DNA of 64,000 nucleotides from Volvox africanus (taxonomy: Eukaryota; Chlorophyta; Chlorophyceae; Chlamydomonadales; Volvocaceae): the NCBI GenBank assembly GCA_030268105.1, contig BSDZ01000078.1, forward strand, positions 4,329,001 through 4,393,000. The letters run 5' to 3'. A model generated the notes under the pieces. It had not been told where the DNA came from. It was given only the letters and a program-made list of their open reading frames with translations, and searched no databases. The position numbers were made by a program, and so were the translations under genes. This document shows positions 33,306 through 44,412 of the stretch, one piece after another (positions within the stretch are counted from its first letter, which is position 1; each line of letters begins with the position of its first letter).

Positions 33306-36300
33306 ATGGCAGGTGAGGTTGTTCAACTCCCTGGAAGCCCATACTCTGTTGACGTCTGGTTTGCTGCTCCTAAATCGGTTCAGGAGGGCTTGCCTGAGAC
33401 TGAACCCTGTATTTCAGTTCTCTGCTTGCCTAAAGCTGCTGCCCTGATAGGTGCTGGCGTACCTCTGATCACCGTAAGTACGGCAGGTCGTACGTTCACC
33501 GCCCTAGCCGACTCTGGAGCCAGTGATGATTTCATTTCGGCTTCAGTGGTTACGCAGCTTGGCCTGAAACCTAGCCCATGCTCCTGGTCAGAAGTTACCC
33601 TTGCTGATGGGGGTAAGCAGGCTATCTTGGGGCAGGTTAATCTTCGTCTATCTGCAGGTCCTTTAAGGTTAAATGTCCGCCCATACGTGTTGCCTGAGCT
33701 AACTGACGCTGCCACGTATATCTTGGGTTCTTCCACGCTAGCACAGTATGGGGCTGTCCTTGACTATGAGGCTAAATCTTTGCGCCTGCGCAAGGGGAAT
33801 CTAGTCTGCAAGGTACCCTTTACTACTGCCGGACAGCCACCAGATCAGATGACACCTGCGCCTTGCTTTAATTATGCAACCACTGCTATCTGTCAGCATA
33901 CTGAACCTGAAGTTGTTGGCAGAAAAGCAGCAGTTCGCATGATTCGCAAGGGGGCCCATGCTTTACTAGTACGGCCCAAGTTGCACCTGAATGCAACTTC
34001 TATCCCAGCTGATGCCACTGACCCTGAGCTTGAGGCCCTGTTACAGGAATTTGCAGATATATTCCAGGAGGTCCCTGGTAAGCCTCCAATGCGGCCTGTG
34101 GATCACACCATACCTTTGGTGCCTGGTGCAGTACCCGTTTCCCGCCCCATGTATCGGCTAAGCCCCTTGGAGCTGGACGAGGTCAAACGACAGGTTACTG
34201 AGCTGCTGAAAAAAGGTATGATACGGCCAAGCACATCCCCATACTCCGCCCCTATTCTGTTTGTGGGAAAGAAGGATGGGACTCTGAGAATGTGCATTGA
34301 CTATAGGGGGTTAAATGCCGCAACAGTTAAGAACCGTTACCCCCTCCCACGTGTCGATGATCTGCTGGATAAGCTAAAAGATTCTGCATTCTTTAGCTCT
34401 ATTGACCTCCAGCAGGGGTATAATCAGATTCGTATAGCAGAATCTGACATCCCTAAAACGGCTTTCCGTACGCCGTTTGGCCATTTTGAATATACCGTCC
34501 TTAGTTTCGGACTGACGAACGCCCCTGCAACGTTCCAAGCCGTCATGGACCGCATCTTCAGGCCATACATCGACAAATTCGTCATCTGTTATCTGGACGA
34601 TATCCTGGTGTTTTCAAAGACCCGTGAGGAGCACATACAACACCTCCGCCTGGTCTTTGAGGTTCTGCGGCGTGAGCAGCTGTATGCTAAGCGTTCTAAG
34701 TGCCACTGGGCACAACCACAGGTGGAGTATCTGGGGCATATAGTGTCTCAGGGTGGCATACAGATGGACCCCCGGAAAACTGCTGTTGTTCGGGATTGGC
34801 CAGTGCCCTCCAACCTTCAGGAACTGCGTAAGTTTTTGGGCCTGACCAACTACTTTCGTAAGTTCATAGAGCGCTACTCAGTCATTGCTGCACCGCTAAC
34901 AAACCTCACACGTAAGGGAGCCTTCTCTTCACCTGAGGCCTGGACCCCCGCATGCCAAGAAGCTTTTGATGCTTTGAAGCGTGCTATCTCTGATGATATT
35001 ATCCTGCACTTCCCTGACTACTCATTGCCGTTCCGTGTAGAGGTCATAACTGATGCATCTATACATGGGACGGGGGCAGTTCTGTTGCAGCAGGGACGCC
35101 CCATTGCATACACGAGTAAGAAGTTTTCGGGGGCTGAAACCCGTTATACCACTGGGGAACAGGAATTTCTGGCGGTCCTACATGCCTTGAAGGAATGGCG
35201 ATGTTACCTTGAGGGCCGGCCTTTTGCCCTCAAGACTGATCACAAACCCCTTACGTTTCTGCAAGGTGTGCCCTCCCTTAACCGACGCCAGGCCCGCTGG
35301 ATGGAATACCTGGCACGGTTTAACTTTGATTGGGAGTACCTGAGCGGCTCACTTAACATAGCTGATGCTCTCAGTAGGCACCCCTCACTGCATGCAGCCA
35401 TTCTGGCGGTAAGCACACGGAGTAGGTCTCAGGCAAAACCTAACTTCGTGCCCTCCGATTTTACCAAGCGCTTGAAACAGGCTTATGCAGCCGACCCGTG
35501 GTTCACAATTCACAACAACACGGGGCACTTGGTACAGGAGCATGGCTTATGGATCCGATCGGAAGGATCCCACCGTCAGATTGTCGTACCTAACGATGAT
35601 TCATTACGTCGTGAACTTCTCTCACGTTTTCATGACGGCCCTCTTGCTGGGCATCCTGGCTGCACGCGGTTACTAGAGCTTTTGCGGCGTCAATTCTGGT
35701 GGCCCCGCATGGCTAAGGACACCGAAAATTATGTCCTCTGTTGCGACCTGTGCCAGCGCAATAAGGCCCAGTCTGGTAAAGCACATGGGCATCTCCAACC
35801 TCTTCCTATTCCTGACGCTCCGTGGGAAAGCGTCTCTATGGACTTTATCGTTGCGCTGCCCAAAACTGAGGGAGGATACGATGCCGTGCTGGTCCTGGTC
35901 GACCGTTTCACCAAGATGGTCCACCTGGCCCCCACGACATCATCCTGCACAGCTGAGCAAACGGCCCGTCTATTTTTCGACAATGTGGTACGTTTGCATG
36001 GGGTCCCCAAGTCCGTGGTATCTGACCGCGGCACTCAATTTGCAAGTAAGTTTTGGGGCGCCCTGGGGACTCTGGTAGGAATGCGGGTGAACCTGTCCAC
36101 CGCCTACCACCCCCAATCTGATGGGCAAACAGAGCGTGTTAACCGTGTCCTGGGTGATATGCTCCGTAACTTTGCAGGACGCACCCCTACTGCATGGGAT
36201 ACCTACCTAACCGCTGCTGAGTTTGCCATTAATAATGCTACTAACCGGTCCGTTGGTAATAGTCCGTTTTTCCTGAATTACGGTTTTAACCCTGCTTTGC

Positions 36301-36938
36301 CTGTTTGGCGGGAGTTGGACGTAAATGTTCCAGCTGCAAAAACGTTTGCTAAGTCTTTCGTGTCCCGACTAACTGACGCTAAAGCTTGCCTGGAAGCTGC
36401 ACAGCAACGGGCTATGGACTATTATAACAAGTCCAAAAAGGACGTCATGTTCACTAAGGGCCAGCTGGTTATGTTGAGCACGAAGAACCTTCGTTCCCTG
36501 GCTGATGGGTCTCGCAAGTTATTACCGCGCTTTGTGGGGCCTTATCCTGTCGTACGCATGGTAGGGTCGGTGGCTGTAGAGTTACAACTCCCATCTGACC
36601 TACGCATTCATCCCACATTTCATGTATCTCTCGTACGTCCATATCGGGGTACTCTACCTGAGGCTAACGATAGCATCCCTCCTGTTACGGAAGCTAATCC
36701 CTCTACCTGGTTATCGGGTAAGCAGACCCTGTATGCTGTCGAACGTATCCTAGATTACCGTGCACGACGTGTTGGCAAGGGCAGGCGTAAGCGCAATGTG
36801 CATGAGTACCTGGTTAAATGGTCTGGGTATTCATCTGAGCACAATAGCTGGGAACCGGCACGTAACTTCACCCCTGACATGAAACCCCTGCTTGATGAAG
36901 CTAGGCTGCGGACACAGTCTAAGGACGGACCTCTCTGA
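33306..36938 (+). pseudogene. Gypsy-2 Pol with chromodomain (5' truncated)
   Basis: An open frame begins only eight bases after the gypsy-1 LTR, inside what corresponds to pol just before the protease (PYSVDVWFAAP aligns with [10 protein letters not shown] of gypsy-1). It contains protease DSGAS instead of DTGAS, RT YLDD ([11 protein letters not shown]), RNase H, integrase (SDRGTQF, DGQTERVNRV) and a chromodomain (YLVKWSGYSSEHNSWEP), with no internal stop over 1210 codons. The missing 5' end makes it non-functional here, but the preserved frame points to recent activity of the family. Confidence 0.92.
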
Positions 36939-37007
36939 CGCTGTCCTACTTCAACCTGTCTGCTCTCTTCTTATGCATCGGGACGCTGCATCTAGAGGGG
37001 GAACAAT

Positions 37008-37430
37008 TGTTGTATCCTTAATGCATTTCGGTAATTCATTAAGATATAATAATTATCTGTTTATTATTTTATAATATAATATATTTAATTATCATATTAA
37101 CTGTTTCATGTTTCCATCTGGCATTCGATTTGTGGATTTGGTCTCGGCTGTCGACGACCAATACTAACCGACTTCCTGAAACATCCGAACCTGTCGGTTA
37201 CTCCATAACCTGTATGGAATGGGCCATTTACCGCCTGAATGGTAAATGGTGGAACATCTGGTTCCTGGTTCACTGAATCTCCGGTTGTAGTGGTGACTTC
37301 TGAAGGTCACGCCCGGTTCGAGGCCTTATGGTCTCTCAAGTACGACCTAGTCGGCGGCTCTACTTAATCGGGCTCTGGCACAACAACCGGTATCTTTTGA
37401 TACCACCCTTCGTGGGTACCATATACAACA
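37008..37430 (+). repeat. Gypsy-2 3' LTR (423 bp)
   Basis: It begins TGTTGTATCCTTAATG after the purine tract and ends ACCATATACAACA. The left half is strongly AT-rich. Copia C sequence resumes at 37431, so GTGTT (37431-37435) should be one copy of its target duplication; the partner is lost. Confidence 0.9.
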
Positions 37431-38219
37431 GTGTTTCAGCAGCGGGCAGTCGCGTTTGATGTGTCCTAGTACATTGCACTTGCGACAGCGGTAGTCAGCG
37501 TGAGGGTTGGTGCATTGTCGAGATCCCCCCGCGCTTCCGGATTCACCACCGTTGGCGTTGTCACAGAAATCACTGTTATGTCGCCGACTGTCGCTGCCAA
37601 ACCGGCCGCGGCCACCGCCGCCTCCACCACTGTACCCAGTAGCTAGGGCGGCTACACGAGGAGCTTCCTGGTTTTGGTTGAGTCGTAACTTGGCAGCCTG
37701 TAGAGACTCCTTTAGACTCTTGATGTTTACCTTGTCGGACTTCTTACCAGCGAGGTATGCTTCTACCGTCACGTTGAACTGTGGTAGAAGACCCTTGACG
37801 AAGGAACTTAAAAGATGATCTTCAGTGATGATGCAATTGATGGACTTAGCTTTCTCCTGCAATTCGTCGACCGCATCGTAGTACTCCTCAATGCTCTTCC
37901 CACTTGTCTGCTTTAGCTCACACAGTTCCTCATGTATTACCAAGGAAGTAAGAGCCGATATTTTAACAAAGGTGTTCCTGATTTCTGTCCAAGCGTCAGC
38001 CGCCGTAGCTGCCTGGTCAATCAGCTTGTGATACCTGTGATCTGTTATCTTTATAAGCCTGCACTTGGCCTTCAATGATAATGCAGGAGTTGCAGCTGGT
38101 AGATCCTGATTTGAATCCGAGAGGTCCTTCTCGATCAGGTGGTACTTGGCAGTGCGCTGCCATGTCCAATAGTTCTTGCCATCCAGGGCCCATTGAACAG
38201 CCTTGTCTTCAGCACCCAT
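37431..38219 (-). pseudogene. Copia C gag (truncated by gypsy-2)
   Basis: It starts MGAEDKAVQWALDGKNYWTW at 38219 and runs uninterrupted through the position where copia B sits in copia A (sequence LRLNQNQEAP here). This confirms the unoccupied target site. The zinc knuckle CRKCNVLGHIKRDC is followed by LLKH, after which the frame enters the gypsy-2 LTR. It differs from copia A gag at several residues. Confidence 0.93.
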
Positions 38220-38322
38220 ATCTTCCTTGCTCTAGACCAGAGCGTCGCTAGACCAGCGAAACAGAGGAAAGATACCTAAACTAGGAATTGCCGCCTAATG
38301 CGTTGACTCGGGGCTCATAACC

Positions 38323-38508
38323 TGTTAGAATGCGACACGCAGTTGGACAAGGAAGCAACTCCGTAGTTTGTTACATAAGTGCTAAAGTCTTAGCATATCG
38401 CACTGACTCCACATAATAGGGACAATAGACATTCGTATCAATGCCGTACTCGCATTTGTCCTGTCTATCGCGCATGGTCTCCACTATTGTTCCGACCGAT
38501 GTTCAACA
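38323..38508 (-). repeat. Copia C 5' LTR (186 bp)
   Basis: It is in reverse orientation to, and almost identical with, 15960-16145. Together they place inverted LTRs at the two edges of the retrotransposon cluster. Confidence 0.95.
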
Positions 38509-41500
38509 GTTTGCGTATCGCTAACGCAATCCTAACGCACCTAACGCAATCACAAATAAACTTTTTTGGGAGGGAACGAAAATGTTTGCGTTTACTTTGC
38601 GTTAGCTAACACAACCTAACGCAAACTTATGCAATTTCAAACGCACCCACATAGATTCTAAGGTGTGCGTTAGGCCTAATGCTCACCAAGCGTTAGAGAC
38701 CCATACGCAAGCAAAAATACATAGCGTGCATGGAAGTTAACGCACTTAAAGTTCTCTAACGCACAATATACGCACGCCTAACACGCATTAACGCGCATTA
38801 ACGCATGCTTGCGTATGCTGCGAATAATGCGTACACAGCTAGCAGTTGTGGGTTGCGTAAAAGTTTTAAACGCATGTAACTAACATATTCGCATGCTTTC
38901 ACAAGGTCTTACGCATGCGATAGCAACATTCGCGCCACTTTCGCTTTGCGTACGAGGCAGCCTCGCATTCTTGCTCACTGCAACTACTTTTGGTCGTTCT
39001 GGTTATTTCTTTACTGTTTCAGTTATCGTTCCTGTTATTGTTTGCTGTTTTGCCCACCCGCTGCAGAATTCTTTTTGTGTGTACGGAAACTATCCTGTCA
39101 TAATGTACGTAGCTGTTATGAAGAATATCAATAGGATTTCAGTTTTGATAGATGAAGATATTTCAGGCAATAATTTACAGCTCATTATTCAGAAAGCATC
39201 CAGGTAAGCAGCCATTGGTGAGTGACTACCCATTAATTCAACGAAACAATCAAATTTCTACACATCCAATCCTGCCAGTCAAATTTTGTTTATGAGTTCA
39301 ATAATCATTTGTACCATGCACCAATCATTTCAATCGTCATTAGGTACATACATCCTAACTTCATCTGCCACCGCACATTTAGCAGCCCGCTCTAACATAA
39401 GCTTAGAAACAAACATGATAGATGTTCGTCTTCTATTTCACTATCGTCATTGTCGTCGTCCTCTCGCGCACTGGTAGCATCATCCTGCTCGTCCTCACTC
39501 TTCTCGTTCTTGCTCACCTCCTCCTCAAGCAACTCCTGAAAAGTTCAGAAAAGGAAAATTATAGTTATGTACATGCATAAAGGTAAATTAAGCCGACACG
39601 ACCCAGAAATTATCATTTTCGGTTACGATATTTTTAATCATGTCAAGAATGGGCAGTGCTTCTATACTATGTACTATGGTACTATGTACGTGGACACTTT
39701 GTTACCTGTTTCTTCTTACTCCCTGAGCTGCCACGTTGACGTCGTGCCCGTGTACATCGCACATCTTCCGAAGCACTCTTGACCTGTACCAGTCAAAACA
39801 ACACATATTAGAATTATACATTCATACAAGCAGGAAAATAAGACAACAATCTGAACTCAGGAAATATACCTTCTTTCCCTGGTGGTCGTAACTGTCATTA
39901 TTGTCATCACCATCCGTAGACTTGTCTTCCACCGGCACCTGCTGGTCCAAAATTCGTGAAGGGACTAGGTAGTGATAACAAATATTATTAAAAAGGAAGT
40001 AATGTCGGGCCTCAATATATTGTACCTTTCTTTTGATGCCCATGCTTGTCCGTCTCACTTTAGTGGATGGCCGCACATTGTCATCGTTACCTTCAAGGGC
40101 CACCGTTAACACACATATATGATTTTAGAAATTATAAGCTTACAATTTCTCTTTAAAAAGAGAAAAACAAATGGACATATGCCACATCAAACCACAAAGC
40201 ACGCAGCAAATTAAAAAAATAAAAGAATAGAACGAAACGTAAAATTATGACTCACTAAAACGGGAAGGCAGGATGAATGGGCTGTACCCTTTCGCTGCCG
40301 CCTTGCTTGAATTCGTAGCATTCCTGCTGGAGTTCCTTGCCTTAGAGGGTTGTGAACTCTTTGCCTACATGAAAAGGAAGTATGCTTGAGGAGAATAGGA
40401 ACAATTACATAAAAGACAGAAAGGAGAAAACAGGTTAAAGGACATTAATGACCTGTACATCCCTGTACATGCAATCCGTAATGTACACCACCCATCCAGC
40501 AATAACTTTGCTAAGCACGCCTGGTAATTTGCACACCCCATCATCCACTCTCTTTACCACTATTCCTTGGACTAACCTGTCGGCGTCTAGCGGCCTTGTT
40601 CTCCTTCTCCTTCTGATGTATGCGAGCTGCGTTGGCAGCCAGCACCATCATCAATGCATCTTCACCATGTGCGGGCTGCTTTTGGCCTTTGCAAGGGCGC
40701 CCGTTTTGAGTTCCAGGCGGCTCATCATTTCAGCCACTTTCCTGCGGGTTGATAGCAATACAGAATTTCGTAAACAAGAAAAATAATGCATGCAAAAAAT
40801 TTTATTCTTTTACTAGTTAAATTAAAAACAATTGTTATGCATGAGCTGCGACATATTTCCTGCAAACATAGTAAGAAACACGTACGTACTATTATGGTGG
40901 CGAAACAACAGCAATAATTAAAGTGAAGACATACATAATCACATCTTACCGTAATGCCTTTTGACAACTCCTGTGCACCAAGGCAGCTAAGCAGCTGCAC
41001 AGGCGCCACCTACTGGGCCACAAGCTTGCCATCCTCATCCTCCGAGTCAAGAAGCTAAACTGAAACTTCACTGATTGATTTTACGCCAGCTGCATCAGTA
41101 AGGAGCTGCTCAAAATCTACCGTTGACAGATTTATCTCAGCCTCAATACGCCTCTTTTCTTCATTAGGACAACAAACCAGCAGTTTATGGTGAATGTGTT
41201 GCCATTCATTATTAGATTGTACTATTGCAAAGAATTCGCCCTTGAGCAGGAAACATAAAGCTGCAGACATGAACAATTGGCCGTACGTACTACTAAAAAG
41301 CGAAGAGTAGTGCTTCCGTACTCCGTCCAGGGTTGTGCAGCTGCCAATCAATCCCATATAAGCAACAATGCTTCGTGACCCTGCATTGGAACATTCTGTA
41401 TATGTACATCAAATGCCACCCGTGAAGCATACAAGAGCAACTGCTATAAAAGTTATGCTGTGCACTAGCCTTTAAATGTTAACATACATGCAAGGTGCAA

Positions 41501-43680
41501 CAGCAATAAAGAATGTTGTTTTACAAGAATATTGATGACTGCCGTCGTCCTACAGTAAAAATTCATTTAGCTACTTGCATGCAGCTAGCAATTTGCCGCA
41601 TATAACGGCTGGTTGTCGTAAAAGTTAGTCAACAAGTTCATGAGGAACGTCATAAAAAAATTAAGAAATCCTAATCATATTCTTGTTTCAAAGCTCCTGG
41701 AAGTATGATGATGAGGCTGTATCCAACTACTTCACGTACATGCATGTATAATGAGCTTCCTGTGCGTATGCATGTAATTTATTATGCACGTCTATCATTC
41801 GTTATAGGGCAAATTACGCGGACATATACGTTCCACTTTATTACTTCGTACTTCACATGCATGAATACTGCCTGTACCACTCCATACAATGGAGTTGTTG
41901 CCCATGTCAGATTTCAGTTCTTCAAGAAAAAATAGTCTCATCCTGCTATGTTACTGTTATTGTTACATTCTCATACCACTCCTTTTATTAGGCTTTTTCT
42001 GTGGCATCACTTTCAGTATTGCTGTTGCCTCTTACGCTACTCTGTATGCTGTTGTGATATTTGGTCAGACTTCTTCCCATCTTGTTCTGTATTAATTAGG
42101 TTTTTAATTAGACGCTTTTTCAGGACAGAATTGCATCTGGATCGTGAATGCTAAGGGTCTAATGTACGATCTTATCGCCAAGTCGCTATATGTTGTCTGA
42201 AGCTGAAATGCTTATTTAGCTGTTTGTAACATCTATTACTCGCCTGGAATTTGTTGTGTCTTTGTGGCTTAAGGCATAGTGGCAGCTTGCTTGTCCAGCA
42301 TTGTGCTGAACTGGACCTTTTCACAACTGATGTGACGCGAGTTTCACAACATATGCCCCTGTTTTTGCTGATGTATATGTAACAGAATATTTAGTGTGGA
42401 TCCTCATGGGTTCTTCTGTTTTCGTTCTCATCACAGTGTTGGGTGTTGTGATAGGGCAATACCGCTCAACGGTTTAAAGGAGAACTATAGGCTCTTGCAC
42501 AAAGAAATGCATGGCCGCCTTTGGAAAAGTGCCGTACTGGTTGACGAAGTAGCGACATAGGTTCACAATACTAGGAGGGTTGTCAGCCCTCAACACGCAT
42601 ACAGGCACAATAGGAGAACTCGCAGACTTCTTAAGTTCATGATGGACATGCATAGCATATTGGAGAGTATGGTTTTGTTGCACGGGTACCTGGGAGCCAG
42701 GGCCAGCGGGATGGGATGGAAGGCCAGGGTTCTGGGCAGCCCTCAGTACAGCACCGTCTAGAGGAATGGCACGTGCTTGGAGTTTCTGGAGCCATGAAAC
42801 AATCTTGGTTAGGAATGTGCATGACGTTTTTAATGCGATGACAAAATAATAACCGTGCTGAAAATTGTGGCGTGAATCCGTTGTACTATTTATTCCCGTG
42901 CAGCGATTGAACTATTCTGCCTTGCAATATGTATGGATTTGGGAAGCATTGGGGTCATAGAGTACGTCTCACACATGGTCGTTATCATGGTCAATTTTCA
43001 CATCTACACAAAGCTGCTATGGTGCTTGCCGGACAAGGCTATATAATTTTGGGGGCCTGCTCGATGTGTAACTGTGGCTCTTGGTGACTTTGTTTGGGTC
43101 TCCATCTGGCAACATTGTTGCCTGGCTACAGTGTGTTTGCTGTTGCCAAATTTCCGCGATCTTTACCCACACTTGCTAACTCCGGCAGCTTGCTGCTCAA
43201 TAATTAGAAAGCCTTCCATAATTAGAGAGGTAGCCATGAACAGCCATGTGTGGCACTTAAGAGTTTTATGTTACAAAGTAAGCCACATGTACAGGTTCTA
43301 AATCCATATAATGGTAGCGATTTAGCGATGTTAACAAGCGTTCACCAGAGCAATCTCTTGTACAACGACTAGTATTCATAACGCTATCCTAAATTGAAAT
43401 TAACTTTGAAGATATTTTATGCACAAAGTCTCCAATGCTACTGCACAATAAGAGCAAGTAAGCAAACTAAATAAATCCGGCGAACCCGTGCTCCGAACTT
43501 TATTATGCGCTATCTACATAAACTTTGCGTAAACTGCGTTACAGTGCGTTACGTGCGTATGGTAACGCACTGTACGCAAGATATACGCAAGCTGTTTGGG
43601 TAAAGTTAACGTGTGCGTTAGCTTTGCGATCGCGTGCGTTAGGTTTGCGTTAGGCTCGCGTTAGAACATAACAGAATAAT
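38509..43680. mobile_element. Candidate undescribed DNA transposon bounded by GCGTTAG-rich ends
   Basis: The left end (38509-38960) holds about a dozen TAACGC/GCGTTA words, predominantly CTAACGCA. The right end (43500-43680) holds about seven, predominantly the reverse complement TGCGTTAG. The ends are thus broadly inverted. Between them lies AT-rich DNA with minus-strand, GC-richer exon blocks. I recognise no transposase motif. Exact termini and target duplication are not resolved, and the left terminus may have been cut by copia C. Confidence 0.4.
39392..42800 (-). CDS. Unknown multi-exon gene inside the GCGTTAG-bounded segment (partial model)
   Basis: Three 3' exons join with GT-AG sites and phase 0: 39938-39870 (VPVEDKSTDGDDNND...), 39783-39706 (VKSASEDVRCTRARRQRG...KKKQ) and 39535-39392 (ELLEEEVSKNEKSEDEQDD..., stop TAG). 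Upstream blocks that look coding are about 42800-42474 (KIVSWLQKLQARAIPLDGAV, then RADNPPSIVNLCRYFVNQYG), 41380-41055 (SIVAYMGLIGSCTTLDGV, then FEQLLTDAAGV), part of 40740-40570 (MVLAANAARIHQKEKENKAA) and 40366-40260. The tail is alternately acidic and basic, as in nuclear proteins. How the upstream blocks join is unresolved, and some have stops at their edges, so the gene may be decayed. Family unknown; a transposon-encoded protein is my inference from its position. Confidence 0.4.
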
Positions 43681-44274
43681 AACAGATTCCAGAGCAAAAC
43701 CTAGCTTTTTATTCTGCTTAACAGCAAAATTATAGATTAATCATTTCAGTATTTTAATTTTATGCTTTTGTAAAAAGCATTTCAATTATTCCAAGTGCAA
43801 TAATTATTTCCATAATTGGGTTATCAGCTATAGCAATTACAACTATATTAAAAGCACGAACACTAAGTAAAGTAAATTAGTAATATAAGAGCTCTGTAAT
43901 TTTGGTGCTAAATATTAATTTTATTGTTCCATTTTTTTGCGGCATTTCTAAGGGCTAAAAATATTATTTTTTGAATTGATTTATCATCAGGGAAAACGCC
44001 TTTATTTTTGATGATTTTTCTGATTTGAGGATGTATAATAAAATAGAAATAGAACACAATTTTGAACAACTAGTTAGCATGTGCTGAGAGACACAACTTT
44101 AAGCCAACAGGATATAACAAATTGGTTAATTAATGAGGGATATTCAAGTTATTTTTTTTGTTAGAACATACGCAAGCCCCCGATTTTCGAGCACCACGAA
44201 ACGTAATAAAAATTACAGGGAACTTTTATAATCATTATAAATATTGATTTCATTTAAACGAACTTGAAAACGAC
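43500..44274. repeat. GCGTTA-rich edge and AT-rich DNA
   Basis: GCGTTA and TAACGC words cluster at 43520-43670. From 43680 to 44274 the sequence is AT-rich without exon-like frames. Confidence 0.6.
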
Positions 44275-44412
44275 GCACTATAACAGACGTTCTGTCCAGT
44301 TTTCTATTTCTTTGCGTTAGGCTCGCGTTAGGCTAACGCAACCTCTAACGCACAAAACGCACACATACGCACCCTAACGCAGCCTAACGCACGAATCTGT
44401 TGTTATAGTGCA
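44275..44412. mobile_element. MITE-like 138-bp unit
   Basis: GCACTATAACA at 44275-44285 is the exact inverse of TGTTATAGTGC at 44402-44412. The interior has six GCGTTA/TAACGC words and can fold on itself. No coding capacity. A target duplication is not obvious. Confidence 0.6.

Larger units (their letters stand above)
33298..37430 (+). mobile_element. Gypsy-2: chromodomain gypsy element, 5'-truncated
   Basis: Pol from before the protease, a purine tract at 36995-37003 and the 3' LTR remain; the 5' LTR, gag and pol N-terminus are absent. Its pol is close to gypsy-1, but its LTR (423 bp) is unrelated to the gypsy-1 LTR by eye. The right end lies within copia C gag at 37431. Confidence 0.93.
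37431..38508 (-). mobile_element. Copia C: 5' part of a copia A sister copy
   Basis: In reverse orientation it has a 186-bp 5' LTR (38323-38508), the half-tRNA primer site (complement of 38310-38322), and gag up to just past the zinc knuckle. Gypsy-2 inserted there. The rest of copia C is not in the window. Confidence 0.94.

Noticed and set aside
38509..38960. Interstitial telomere repeat (GCGTTAG)
   Set aside because: Units are neither tandem nor uniform and do not match TTTTAGGG or TTTAGGG algal/plant telomere repeats.
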